This document shows positions 1-6,086 of a stretch of DNA of 6,123 bases, in pieces. The position numbers and the translations under genes are program-made. Position 1 is the first letter of the stretch. The number at the start of each line of letters is the position of its first letter. The DNA comes from Planctomycetota bacterium (GTDB lineage Bacteria; Planctomycetota; PLA2; JAEUHO01), in contig JAHEIK010000247.1 in assembly GCA_024639415.1 (NCBI GenBank), positions 1 through 6,123 on the forward strand, written 5' to 3'. Under the pieces are notes generated by a model, which ran no database searches, had not been told where the DNA came from, and saw nothing but the letters and a program-made list of their open reading frames with translations.

Positions 1-1
1 C

Positions 2-514
2 AAGATCGACAAGGGCCACTCGGCCATGAACTGGAAGGTGAAGCACCTGGGCGTGTCCTTCACGCACGGCCGCTTCAATGACTTCAACGGCACCTTCGCC
101 ATCGACGACAGCAACCTGGCAGCCAGCAAGGTCGAGATCGACATCAGCGCCGAGAGCATCGACAGCAACGACGAGGCACGCGACAAGCACCTGCGCGCCA
201 AGGACTTCTTCAACGTCGAGCAGCACCCCTCGATCACGTTCGAGAGCACGAAGATCACGAAGGCCGGTGAGGGCACCTACCGCGTCGTCGGCAACTTCAT
301 GCTGCTCGGCGTGACGAAGGAAGTCGTCATCCGCATGACGAAGATCGGCGAGGGCAAGGACCCGTGGGGCGGCCACCGCATGGGCTTCGAGGGCGAGGTC
401 GTGATCAAGCGTTCGGTGTTCGGCATGACGGCGATGCCCAAGGGCATCGGCGAGAACGTGCACATCACGCTGGGCGTCGAGGGCATCCGCATGGGCGACA
501 AGCCGGCGAAGTGA
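2..514 (+). CDS. YceI-family periplasmic lipid/isoprenoid-binding protein, 5' end missing
   Basis: The reading frame is open from the first full codon (position 2), and the residues before the first in-window Met (KIDKGHSA) already belong to the family, so the true start lies left of the window. The in-frame ATG at 26 is therefore internal. About 170 residues are visible. They show the YceI N-terminal signature, a D-x-x-HS segment followed by NWKVKHLGVSFTHGRFNDF, then the usual central region around DEARDKHLRAKDFFNVEQHPSITFES, and the C-terminal region with the VIKRSVFGM block. YceI proteins form a lipocalin-like beta-barrel that binds polyisoprenoid or other amphiphilic ligands, usually in the periplasm. 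The signal peptide expected for export would be in the missing part. The frame ends in TGA and faces the next gene tail to tail. The family call is secure; the ligand and physiological role cannot be read from sequence. Confidence 0.94.
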   Translation, partial: KIDKGHSAMNWKVKHLGVSFTHGRFNDFNGTFAIDDSNLAASKVEIDISAESIDSNDEARDKHLRAKDFFNVEQHPSITFESTKITKAGEGTYRVVGNFMLLGVTKEVVIRMTKIGEGKDPWGGHRMGFEGEVVIKRSVFGMTAMPKGIGENVHITLGVEGIRMGDKPAK

Positions 515-544
515 CTCCGTCACGTGGCGGCTTGGCGCCCATCC

Positions 545-620
545 CGTCACCGTTTCCGCGCACGTGATCGCGCCCGAAGCACCGGGGCCACGTGTCCCGG
601 GAACGCCGGTAACGGTGACG
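545..620. terminator. Nested inverted repeat between convergent genes, possible bidirectional terminator
   Basis: Arms at 545-558 (CGTCACCGTTTCCG) and 607-620 (CGGTAACGGTGACG) pair over 14 positions with one mismatch. Inside the loop a second hairpin, 582-600, pairs CCGGGG-C with G-TCCCGG around CACGT (one G-T pair). It lies between the 3' ends of the YceI gene and the glycosyltransferase-domain gene. The position suits a terminator for both strands, but there is no run of T on either side, so an intrinsic terminator of the classical kind is not shown. Confidence 0.4.
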
Positions 621-660
621 CAGACGTTCACGTTCACGGGTGGGGCGGCGCCGGACAGCG

Positions 661-1215
661 TCAGGCTGACCGACGGCGGTGCTCGACCTCCAGCGTGAAC
701 CTGGCGCATGCGCCCAGGCGCTGCCGTAGCACGTCGTGCTCCACGACGAGGTGCAGAGCGCGCGAGAGCGCGGAGCGCTGGCCGGGCGGGACCACGAGTC
801 CATTCGTGCCGTCGGCGACCAGGTCGCCGATGGGCCCGACATCGCTCACGACGACGCTCAACCCCTCGGCCATCGCGCACGAGAGGCATGCCGGAAGGTC
901 TTGTCCGCAGCCCTCGTGGCGGGTCAGTGCGAAGACGTGCGCTCGCTCGAACCAGTGGAGCATGCGCGTCGCGTCGACGGCGCCGGGCATGCCGACGTAC
1001 TCGATCACGCCCTCATCCTGCGCGAGGCGCTCCAGCGCCCCCCGCTCCGGGCCTTCGCCGACGATGATCAACCGTGCGCGCGGATCGAGGCGGGCTACGC
1101 CCGCAAAGGCCCGGATCAGGAGATCGAAGTCGTTCTCCGGGACCAGATCGCCGGCGGCCAGGATGCGGATCGGACCCTGGCGAGCGAGGCCGTTCATCGC
1201 GTGCGGTCGAACCAT
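661..1215 (-). CDS. Stand-alone GT4-like glycosyltransferase C-terminal domain, probably catalytically impaired
   Basis: The start was set at ATG 1215-1213 because GGAGG lies five bases upstream (ACGGAGGCACAC-ATG). The frame continues upstream only as antisense of rfbB. The 184 residues match the C-terminal Rossmann half of GT-B fold, family GT4 enzymes: a start like GDLVPENDFDLLIRAFA (22-38), LIIVGEGPERGALERLA (49-65), HEG (100-102), AMAEGLSVVVSDVGPIGDLV (114-133), DGTNGLVVPPG (135-145). The N-terminal acceptor domain is absent and the usual length is about twice this. Key positions are altered. The GR of the nucleotide-sugar site is GD (D23), the following Lys is Asn28, and the second Glu of the EX7E motif appears as Cys113 behind a short insertion. 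Codon use stays GC-rich at third positions, so it does not look like a fresh decay product. It may be a truncated remnant or a non-catalytic partner subunit; divergent placement next to rfbB suggests a link to surface glycan genes, which is inference. Confidence 0.7.
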   Translation of the reverse strand: MVRPHAMNGLARQGPIRILAAGDLVPENDFDLLIRAFAGVARLDPRARLIIVGEGPERGALERLAQDEGVIEYVGMPGAVDATRMLHWFERAHVFALTRHEGCGQDLPACLSCAMAEGLSVVVSDVGPIGDLVADGTNGLVVPPGQRSALSRALHLVVEHDVLRQRLGACARFTLEVEHRRRSA

Positions 1216-1276
1216 GTGTGCCTCCGTTCTCGGCGCGACGGGGCTACCCCCCCTATCGCATCGCGGGAGGCCCGAC

Positions 1277-1325
1277 TTGAGGCAAGGGGTTCGCGCCTTG
1301 TTACCTTCGGACCGTTCCCTTGGAG
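1277..1325 (+). promoter_or_regulatory. Candidate rfbB promoter and ribosome binding site
   Basis: In the divergent gap, an extended -10 of the form TG-n-TAnnnT (TG at 1299-1300, TACCTT at 1302-1307) lies 19 bases after a weak -35 (TTGAGG, 1277-1282). A start of transcription near 1313-1315 would leave a short leader carrying GGAG at 1322-1325, five bases before the ATG. The spacer holds a small dyad, CAAGG (1283-1287) and CCTTG (1296-1300), which could be an operator. No equally good promoter was seen for the minus-strand gene. Only pattern matching supports this. Confidence 0.4.
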
Positions 1326-1330
1326 ACCCC

Positions 1331-2347
1331 ATGGCCCCCCAACGCGTGCTCGTGACCGGCGCCGCAGGCTTCATCGGCAACGCCTTCCTGCGCCGCCTCC
1401 TCGCCGAGCGCCCCGGGGTAGCGGCCATGACCTTCGATGCCCTGACCTATGCGGGCCACGAAGAGAACCTGGCCGACCTGCCCGGCGCCGAGCGCCACCA
1501 GTTCGTCCGGGGCGACGTCGCCGTGGCGGCTGACGTCGAGCGCGCGCTCGCCGGCTTCCAGCCCGACGCAGTCGTGCACTTCGCCGCCGAGACCCACGTC
1601 GATCGGAGCATCCTCCAGCCGGAGCCGTTCCTGCGGACCAACATCCTGGGCACGCAGGTGCTGCTGGATGCCTGCCGCGAGGCCGGCATTCGCCTCGTGT
1701 GCATATCCACGGACGAGGTCTACGGCAGCCTGGCGGCGCCGCGGCGCGCCGCCCCCGATCACCCCCTCGCCCCCTCCAACGTCTACGCGGCGACCAAGGC
1801 CGCGGGCGATCTGCTGGCCCAGGCCGCCTTCCGCACGCACGGGCAGGACGTGCTCGTCACCCGCAGCACCAACAACTACGGCCCGCGGCAGATGCCCGAG
1901 AAGCTCATCCCGCTGATGATCCTGCGCGCGCACGCGGGTGAGAGCCTGCCGGTGTACGGGCACGGGCTGCAGGAGCGCGACTGGCTGCACGTCGACGATC
2001 ACAGCGACGGCATCCTCGCCGCGCTGGAGCGGGGGCAGGCGGGAGCCACCTACCACTTCGGCGGCGGCCAGGGCCGGACGAACCTCGCCATGGTCGAGGC
2101 GCTCCTCGCAGCGTGCGGGCGCGACGGCGCGCGGATCGAGCACGTGCGCGACCGCCCGGGCCACGACCAGCGCTACGCGCTGGATGACGGGGCCACCCGC
2201 GAGGAGCTGGGCTGGACGCCCGTCAAGGCCCTCGAGGAGGGGCTGGCGGAGACGATCGCCTGGTATCTGGGGCACGCCGACTGGTGCCGTGCGGTCGCCG
2301 GAGATGACCTGCGGGCCTTCCTCGAGGCGAACTACGGCGATCGCTAG
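1331..2347 (+). CDS. rfbB: dTDP-glucose 4,6-dehydratase (RfbB/RmlB type)
   Basis: This cytoplasmic short-chain dehydrogenase converts dTDP-glucose to dTDP-4-keto-6-deoxyglucose, the second step toward dTDP-rhamnose and other deoxysugars of surface polysaccharide. The 338-residue product has the family's normal length. It shows the NAD-binding GAAGFIG loop (10-16), Asp36 with TYAG (39-42), HFAAETHVDRS (83-93), the catalytic triplet T127-D128-E129 in STDEVYG, Tyr152 and Lys156 of YxxxK, then TRSTNNYGPRQMPEKLIP (177-194) and YGHGLQERDWLHVDDH. All catalytic residues are present. The ATG at 1331 was chosen because the Rossmann fold begins at once and GGAG lies at 1322-1325; the open frame runs back to 524 but those residues are low-complexity shadow of the opposite-strand gene. 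The partner genes rfbA, rfbC and rfbD are not in the window. A paralogue acting on another nucleotide sugar is possible but less likely. Confidence 0.93.
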   Translation: MAPQRVLVTGAAGFIGNAFLRRLLAERPGVAAMTFDALTYAGHEENLADLPGAERHQFVRGDVAVAADVERALAGFQPDAVVHFAAETHVDRSILQPEPFLRTNILGTQVLLDACREAGIRLVCISTDEVYGSLAAPRRAAPDHPLAPSNVYAATKAAGDLLAQAAFRTHGQDVLVTRSTNNYGPRQMPEKLIPLMILRAHAGESLPVYGHGLQERDWLHVDDHSDGILAALERGQAGATYHFGGGQGRTNLAMVEALLAACGRDGARIEHVRDRPGHDQRYALDDGATREELGWTPVKALEEGLAETIAWYLGHADWCRAVAGDDLRAFLEANYGDR

Positions 2348-2490
2348 CCTCTCTACGGGCACCCAAAGCCCCACAATTGGGCGTCTGCGCCTGCACTCGG
2401 CAAGTTTCGCCTACACCCCGGGTGCGCATCGGTTCGACAAAGACTGCGGACCGGGCTGCCACGCCGGGAGGTCGGTCTGGAAGGGGTGAC

Positions 2491-3918
2491 ATGACCGTAC
2501 GCGCGCTGGTCATCGAGGACGACGCTGTCTGTCGTCGCGGTCTCGTTGCCGCCCTCGAGCGCCTCGGACTCAGCGTGTACGAGGCCGGGTCCGTGGAAGA
2601 AGGTCGCCCCCTGATCGAAGAGGGCATGGCGATGCTGTTCCTCGACCTCGGCTTGCCGGGCATGTCGGGGGACCACTTCCTCGGCCACATGACCCGCCAC
2701 CAGCCGGACATCCCGGTGGTCGTGGTGACGGCCGACGACCGCCTCGAGCGCGCTGTCGAGCTGATGCGCCGCGGCGCCTTCGACTACGTAGCCAAGCCCG
2801 TCGGCGACACCCAGCTCCAAGCGGTGGTCCACCGCGCCCAGCACGAATGGGATCGACGCCGCGAGGTGAAGGTGCTGCGCGAGGAGCGCGATCGCCGCCA
2901 CGGCCTCAAGGCGATCGTCGGCAGCTCGCCGCCCATGCGCAAGGTGTTCGAGCAGATCCGCCAGGCGTCGCGCTCGACGATCAACGTCGTGCTGCTCGGC
3001 GAGAGCGGCACGGGCAAGGAGATGGTGGCGCGAGCCCTGCATCACGAGAGCCCGCGCCGCGACGGCCCCTTCGTCGCGCTGAACTGCGCCGCCGCGCCCA
3101 CCGACCTGCTCGAGCCGCTGCTGTTCGGGCACAGACAGGGTGCGTTCCCCGGCGCCGTGGAGAGCCAGCGTGGCCGCGTCCTGATGGCGGACGGCGGCAC
3201 GCTCTTCCTCGACGAGATCGGGGAGATGCCGCCGGAGCTGCAGGCCAAGCTGCTGCGCACGCTGCAGGAGCGGACCGTGCTGCCGATGGGTGCCGAGGCG
3301 GAGATCCCGATCGACGTGCGCATCGTCGCGGCGACCAACCGCGACATCGAGCAGCAACTTGCCGAAGGCCGCTTCCGGCAGGACCTCTTCTACCGCCTCG
3401 TCGCGTTCCCGATCGTGGTGCCCGCGCTCCGCGAGCGGCCCGGCGACGTGCCTGAGCTGGCCTACCACTTCCTGCACAAGCACCGGGAAGACGCAGGCCG
3501 GCGCGAGATCGCCCGGATCGCCGAAGACGCACTGACCCTGCTGCAGCGCCATCCGTGGCCCGGCAACGTGCGTCAGCTCGAGAATGCGGTCTATCACGCC
3601 TTGCTCACGGCGCGCCCGGGGACACGCGTCACCACGGCCGACCTGCCGGATGCCGTACAGCATCCGGAGGCGTCCTGTCCGTCGCCTTCGCAGTCGGCCG
3701 GCCCGCGCGGCCGTGGCCCCGAGGGCCCGCGCAGTCGCAAGCTGTCGATCCTGCACGATCCGACCACCGGCCGCTTGATGCCCCTGCGCCAGATCGAAGA
3801 GCTGGCCTTCCACCTCGCCTTGGAGGAGAGCGGCGGCAACACCACGCGCGCGGCCAAGGCGCTGGGCGTGGCACGGGCAACGCTCTACCGGCGGCTAAAG
3901 AACAAGAAGAGCGCCTGA
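2491..3918 (+). CDS. NtrC-family response regulator (receiver, AAA+, Fis-type HTH) with GAFPGA loop
   Basis: ATG 2491 follows GGAAGGGG (2479-2486), and the receiver fold starts within a few residues. The 475-residue protein has a receiver domain (about 1-120) with acidic pocket E9-D10-D11, phosphoacceptor Asp52 in FLDLGLPGMSG, Thr80 and Lys102. A charged linker follows, then an AAA+ domain (about 142-380) with Walker A GESGTGKE (170-177), Walker B GGTLFLDEIGEM (235-246), the ATNRD sensor and FRQDLFYRL arginine-finger region, and WPGNVRQLENAV. A proline-, glycine- and arginine-rich linker leads to a C-terminal Fis-type helix-turn-helix (436-475). Family members are phosphorylated by a sensor kinase and use ATP to remodel sigma-54 RNA polymerase. 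Here the sigma-54-touching GAFTGA motif reads GAFPGA (217-222), and the preceding ESELFGHEK reads EPLLFGHRQ. ATPase residues look intact, so it may be an ATP-dependent regulator that works differently or poorly with sigma-54. No kinase gene is adjacent. Confidence 0.93.
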   Translation: MTVRALVIEDDAVCRRGLVAALERLGLSVYEAGSVEEGRPLIEEGMAMLFLDLGLPGMSGDHFLGHMTRHQPDIPVVVVTADDRLERAVELMRRGAFDYVAKPVGDTQLQAVVHRAQHEWDRRREVKVLREERDRRHGLKAIVGSSPPMRKVFEQIRQASRSTINVVLLGESGTGKEMVARALHHESPRRDGPFVALNCAAAPTDLLEPLLFGHRQGAFPGAVESQRGRVLMADGGTLFLDEIGEMPPELQAKLLRTLQERTVLPMGAEAEIPIDVRIVAATNRDIEQQLAEGRFRQDLFYRLVAFPIVVPALRERPGDVPELAYHFLHKHREDAGRREIARIAEDALTLLQRHPWPGNVRQLENAVYHALLTARPGTRVTTADLPDAVQHPEASCPSPSQSAGPRGRGPEGPRSRKLSILHDPTTGRLMPLRQIEELAFHLALEESGGNTTRAAKALGVARATLYRRLKNKKSA

Positions 3919-3924
3919 CGCCCT

Positions 3925-3937
3925 GCGCGCATCGCGC
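3925..3937. terminator. Short GC hairpin between convergent stops
   Basis: The 24 bases between the two stop codons contain GCGCG-CAT-CGCGC, a 5-bp perfect stem with a 3-base loop. Its place between convergent genes is right for a shared terminator, but no T tract follows on either strand. Confidence 0.25.
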
Positions 3938-3942
3938 GCTCC

Positions 3943-4335
3943 CTAGGCCTTGACCTTGCCGACGTACCAGGTGCCCTGCGCCCGCGCGACGAGGTCGCCT
4001 GCCTCGTTGCGACAGACGCCCTCGAGGTAGGCGATGCGGCGGCCCTTGCGCGTGACCTCGCCGACCGCCTCGATCTGCTCTCCCGGCCGGACGGCCCGGA
4101 GGAACTGCACCGAGATCTGGGTCGTGCTGCAGAACTCGCCCGCGGCGAGCAGGCTGTCCAGGGCGTGCCCCATGGCCGTGTCCATGAGGGCGACGGGGAC
4201 GACCCCGTGGATCACCCCCTGGATGTTCTGGTGGCGCTCATCGGTCGCCAGACGGCAGCGGATGCGGCCCGGCGCGAGGACGTCCTCCTCCATCCCGAAG
4301 AGCTCGACCAGACCGGGGCGGCGTTCCTGCGACAT
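3943..4335 (-). CDS. PaaI-like hotdog-fold thioesterase
   Basis: The 130-residue product has the size and pattern of small single-hotdog acyl-CoA thioesterases of the PaaI group. The motif region reads HQNIQGVIHGVVPVALMDTAMG (35-56), with Asn37, Gly40, His43-Gly44 and the helix Asp52 in the places used for catalysis in this family. It is followed by TTQISVQFLRAVRPGEQIEAVGEV and the final AQGTWYV strand. Such enzymes are cytoplasmic tetramers that hydrolyse CoA thioesters, often aromatic ones; the substrate here is unknown. The ATG at 4335 gives the normal length but has only a weak GGTG upstream. An in-frame TTG at 4398 would add 21 Pro/Gly-rich residues; GGAGGG lies directly against it, too close to be a good ribosome site, so the ATG is preferred. 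The gene converges on the response regulator with a 24-base gap and diverges from the toroid-protein gene. Confidence 0.88.
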   Translation of the reverse strand: MSQERRPGLVELFGMEEDVLAPGRIRCRLATDERHQNIQGVIHGVVPVALMDTAMGHALDSLLAAGEFCSTTQISVQFLRAVRPGEQIEAVGEVTRKGRRIAYLEGVCRNEAGDLVARAQGTWYVGKVKA

Positions 4336-4375
4336 GGACGCACCATCGCCGCGGGGACCGACAGGATGGGCCTGG

Positions 4376-4392
4376 GGCCCCGGACTGGGGCC
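4376..4392. other. GC hairpin in the divergent gap
   Basis: GGCCCC (4376-4381) and GGGGCC (4387-4392) form a 6-bp perfect stem with loop GGACT. It lies between the thioesterase start and the promoter of the next gene, and in the leader of the thioesterase if transcription starts upstream of it. The function is unknown and it could be chance in such GC-rich DNA. Confidence 0.25.
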
Positions 4393-4430
4393 GGGCAACC
4401 CTCCGGAAGGACGCCGGGCGCGTCTCCACC

Positions 4431-4445
4431 TGCTATTCTTGGGGC
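4431..4445 (+). promoter_or_regulatory. Extended -10 promoter giving a probable leaderless mRNA
   Basis: TGC-TATTCT (4431-4439) matches an extended -10 element closely. Six bases (TGGGGC) separate it from the A of the ATG at 4446, the usual distance from a -10 to the transcription start. There is no Shine-Dalgarno sequence at a workable distance and no recognisable -35. Transcription starting at the ATG itself is therefore the simplest reading. Confidence 0.5.
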
Positions 4446-5792
4446 ATGCGTACGCTCCGATTCCTCCCCCTGCTCTTCGTGGTCGCCCTGCTGGGTCTCA
4501 TCGCCTCCGGGGCCCTCTTCCAATCTGCTGCTCCCGTCTCCGCCGAGGAAGGCGATGAGGGCGAAGAAGAGGAAGACGACGACGGAGGCGAGTTCTACGA
4601 GGACGAGACCACCTTCAGCGGCAAGCAGGTCACCAAGGCCATCGACAAGGGCGTTGCCTGGCTGCGCAAGAAGCAGGGCCGCAACGGCAGTTGGGGCGGC
4701 ATGAAGGGCAACGCCACCTACGGCGGCGGCCAGGGCGGCAACGAGCAGTACCACGCCGGCCCCACCGCGCTCTCGCTCTACGCCCTGCTCAAGTGCAAGC
4801 AGCCGCTCAAGGACCCGGTCATCAAGAAGGGCTTCGACTACCTCTGGAAGAACCACAAGAAGCCGGCTTCGTCCTACGAGGTCAGCATGCTCCTGCTGGC
4901 CGTCACGGCCACGGCCGACCAGTCGAAGATGTCACGCACGCTGAAGAAGAAGAAGGCCAAGCCGAAGCTTACCGGTCGCTACCGCCAGTGGGCGGGCAAG
5001 CTGGTCGACCAGCTCGTCGACATGCGCACCGCGCGCGGCTGGCGCTACAACTACCAGGGCCAGCAGGCCGCACCCGGCGGTCCTGAGGATCTATCCAGCA
5101 CGCAGCTCGCCGCCCTGGCCTTGTTCGCTGCCGAGCGCATGGGCATCAAGGTCAAGAAGAAGGTCTGGGAGGACATCCTCAGCTTCTCCCTCGAGCAGCA
5201 GGACGACGACGGCGCCGAGGTCACCTACCAGGACCCGGTCGATCCGAAGGCCACGCGCACGGCCAAGGCACGCGGCTTCGCCTACATCAAGGGCCAGGAG
5301 CATCCGGACGAGGGCCAGCCGACCGGCGGCATGACCGCTTGTGGCCTCGCCAACATCGAGATGGCGCGCTTCATCCTCACGGATGGCGGCCGCACGCGGG
5401 ACAGCTGGAACAAGCGTCCCGACGCTAAGAAGGTCCAGGACTCGATCTTCGACGGCATCGCCTGGCTCGAGAAGAACTGGAGCCCGTTCGAGAACCCCGG
5501 CAAGCGGCAGATGAACATCTACCACGTCTATTGGCTCTACGCGCTCGAGCGTGCCATGGACCTGCTGGACCTCAGGCTCGTCGGGTCGCACCGCTGGTAC
5601 AACGAGATGGGCCAGGAGTTGCTCAACCGTCAGGCGAGCGACGGCCACTGGGACACGAAGACGACGCTGACGCCGACCGACACGTGCGACACGGCGTTCG
5701 CCCTGCTGTTCCTCAAGCGCGCGACCAAGGGCTCGATCCCGTTCGGGTCAGTAACCGGCGGTTCCGAGGACGCCCCCGCCGACAACCGCTAG
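4446..5792 (+). CDS. Exported squalene-cyclase/prenyltransferase-repeat (alpha/alpha toroid) protein
   Basis: The 448-residue product begins with a clear signal peptide: Arg at 2 and 5, a hydrophobic core at about 6-25, and a signal peptidase I site VSA|EE after residue 33. Next comes an acidic stretch, 34-54, with about 15 Asp/Glu. The rest resembles the six-hairpin toroid of terpenoid cyclases and protein prenyltransferases. Perfect QW-type repeats occur at AWLRKKQGRNGSW (71-83) and near the C-terminus ending at Trp402 (ELLNRQASDGHW), with weaker ones around WRYNYQGQ and AWLEKNW. A DTCDTAFALLFLKRA helix closes the fold. No DxDD protonation motif of squalene-hopene cyclase is visible, so a cyclase reaction is unlikely. 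Export also argues against a prenyl-diphosphate substrate. Proteins of this kind are frequent and functionally undefined in Planctomycetota (recollection, not a search). The ATG at 4446 is supported by the promoter placed directly before it. Confidence 0.85.
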   Translation: MRTLRFLPLLFVVALLGLIASGALFQSAAPVSAEEGDEGEEEEDDDGGEFYEDETTFSGKQVTKAIDKGVAWLRKKQGRNGSWGGMKGNATYGGGQGGNEQYHAGPTALSLYALLKCKQPLKDPVIKKGFDYLWKNHKKPASSYEVSMLLLAVTATADQSKMSRTLKKKKAKPKLTGRYRQWAGKLVDQLVDMRTARGWRYNYQGQQAAPGGPEDLSSTQLAALALFAAERMGIKVKKKVWEDILSFSLEQQDDDGAEVTYQDPVDPKATRTAKARGFAYIKGQEHPDEGQPTGGMTACGLANIEMARFILTDGGRTRDSWNKRPDAKKVQDSIFDGIAWLEKNWSPFENPGKRQMNIYHVYWLYALERAMDLLDLRLVGSHRWYNEMGQELLNRQASDGHWDTKTTLTPTDTCDTAFALLFLKRATKGSIPFGSVTGGSEDAPADNR

Positions 5793-5806
5793 CGCTCGGC
5801 GGCGCT
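5791..5806 (+). terminator. Weak hairpin overlapping the toroid-gene stop codon
   Basis: AGCGC (5791-5795) and GCGCT (5802-5806) can pair around TCGGCG, starting inside the TAG stop codon. The stem is only 5 bp and no T run follows, so termination here is doubtful; the REP hairpins further downstream are stronger structures. Confidence 0.15.
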
Positions 5807-5831
5807 GCGTCGGCGTCGTCCTCGCGTTGCA

Positions 5832-5866
5832 GACCACGCCACGTCCTAACCTCCTTGCGGCGCCGC
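5832..5866. repeat. Diverged linker remnant and palindrome at the left edge of the array
   Basis: GACCACGCCACGTC (5832-5845) matches 13 of 14 bases of the linker end at 5959-5972, suggesting the tail of an older unit. In true units 3 bases separate this from GTAG; here 21 do. Those extra bases end with a perfect 10-base palindrome, GCGGCGCCGC (5857-5866), directly against the first GTAG. Confidence 0.5.
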
Positions 5867-5931
5867 GTAGGGGCGGGTTACATACCCGCCCAGCGCACGG
5901 TTCCACGGGCGGCAATGTATGCCGCCCCTAC
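5867..5931. repeat. REPIN unit 1
   Basis: The forward REP is GTAG 5867-5870, stem GGGCGGGT 5871-5878, loop TACAT, stem ACCCGCCC 5884-5891. The reverse REP is stem GGGCGGCA 5907-5914, loop ATGTA, stem TGCCGCCC 5920-5927, then CTAC 5928-5931. The spacer is 15 bases. The outer GTAGGGGCGG and CCGCCCCTAC ends also pair with each other over 10 bases. Confidence 0.82.
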
Positions 5932-5975
5932 ATGCAACCGGGGATGGGTGCACCGACCGACCACGCGACGTCACC

Positions 5976-6042
5976 GTAGGGGCGGGTTGCATACCCGCCC
6001 AGCGCGCACGGTTCCACGGGCGGCAATGTATGCCGCCCCTAC
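5976..6042. repeat. REPIN unit 2
   Basis: The forward REP is at 5976-6000 and the reverse REP at 6018-6042. It matches unit 1 except for a forward loop of TGCAT instead of TACAT and two extra bases (GC) in the spacer, now 17 bases. Confidence 0.82.
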
Positions 6043-6086
6043 ATGCAACCGGGGATGGGTGCGCCGGTCGACCACGCGACGTCACC

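Noticed and set aside
540..700. Minus-strand third frame reading like a beta-rich peptide (VSLTLSGAAPPVNVNV, VTVTG)
   Set aside because: Short, without a start codon or ribosome site, and largely a by-product of the inverted repeat at 545-620.
524..1330. Open frame extending the RfbB product by 269 residues at its N-terminus
   Set aside because: The extra residues are Arg/Ser/Pro-rich with no domain, lie opposite the glycosyltransferase-domain gene, and RfbB has a normal start with a ribosome site at 1331.
1301..2374. 357-codon open frame antisense to rfbB
   Set aside because: Typical GC-rich shadow frame; composition is Val/Ala/Gly/Arg-heavy with no recognisable motif, while the plus strand encodes a complete enzyme.
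2362..2381. CCCAA/TTGGG hairpin after rfbB as a terminator
   Set aside because: Only 5 bp with a 10-base loop and no T tract; not distinguishable from chance.
2353..3813. 486-codon open frame antisense to the response regulator
   Set aside because: His/Arg/Ala-rich shadow of a well-conserved gene; no domain or ribosome site seen.
3870..3886. TGGCACG-like match to a sigma-54 -24 element
   Set aside because: Lies inside the response regulator coding region and the -12 half reads ACGC rather than TTGC.
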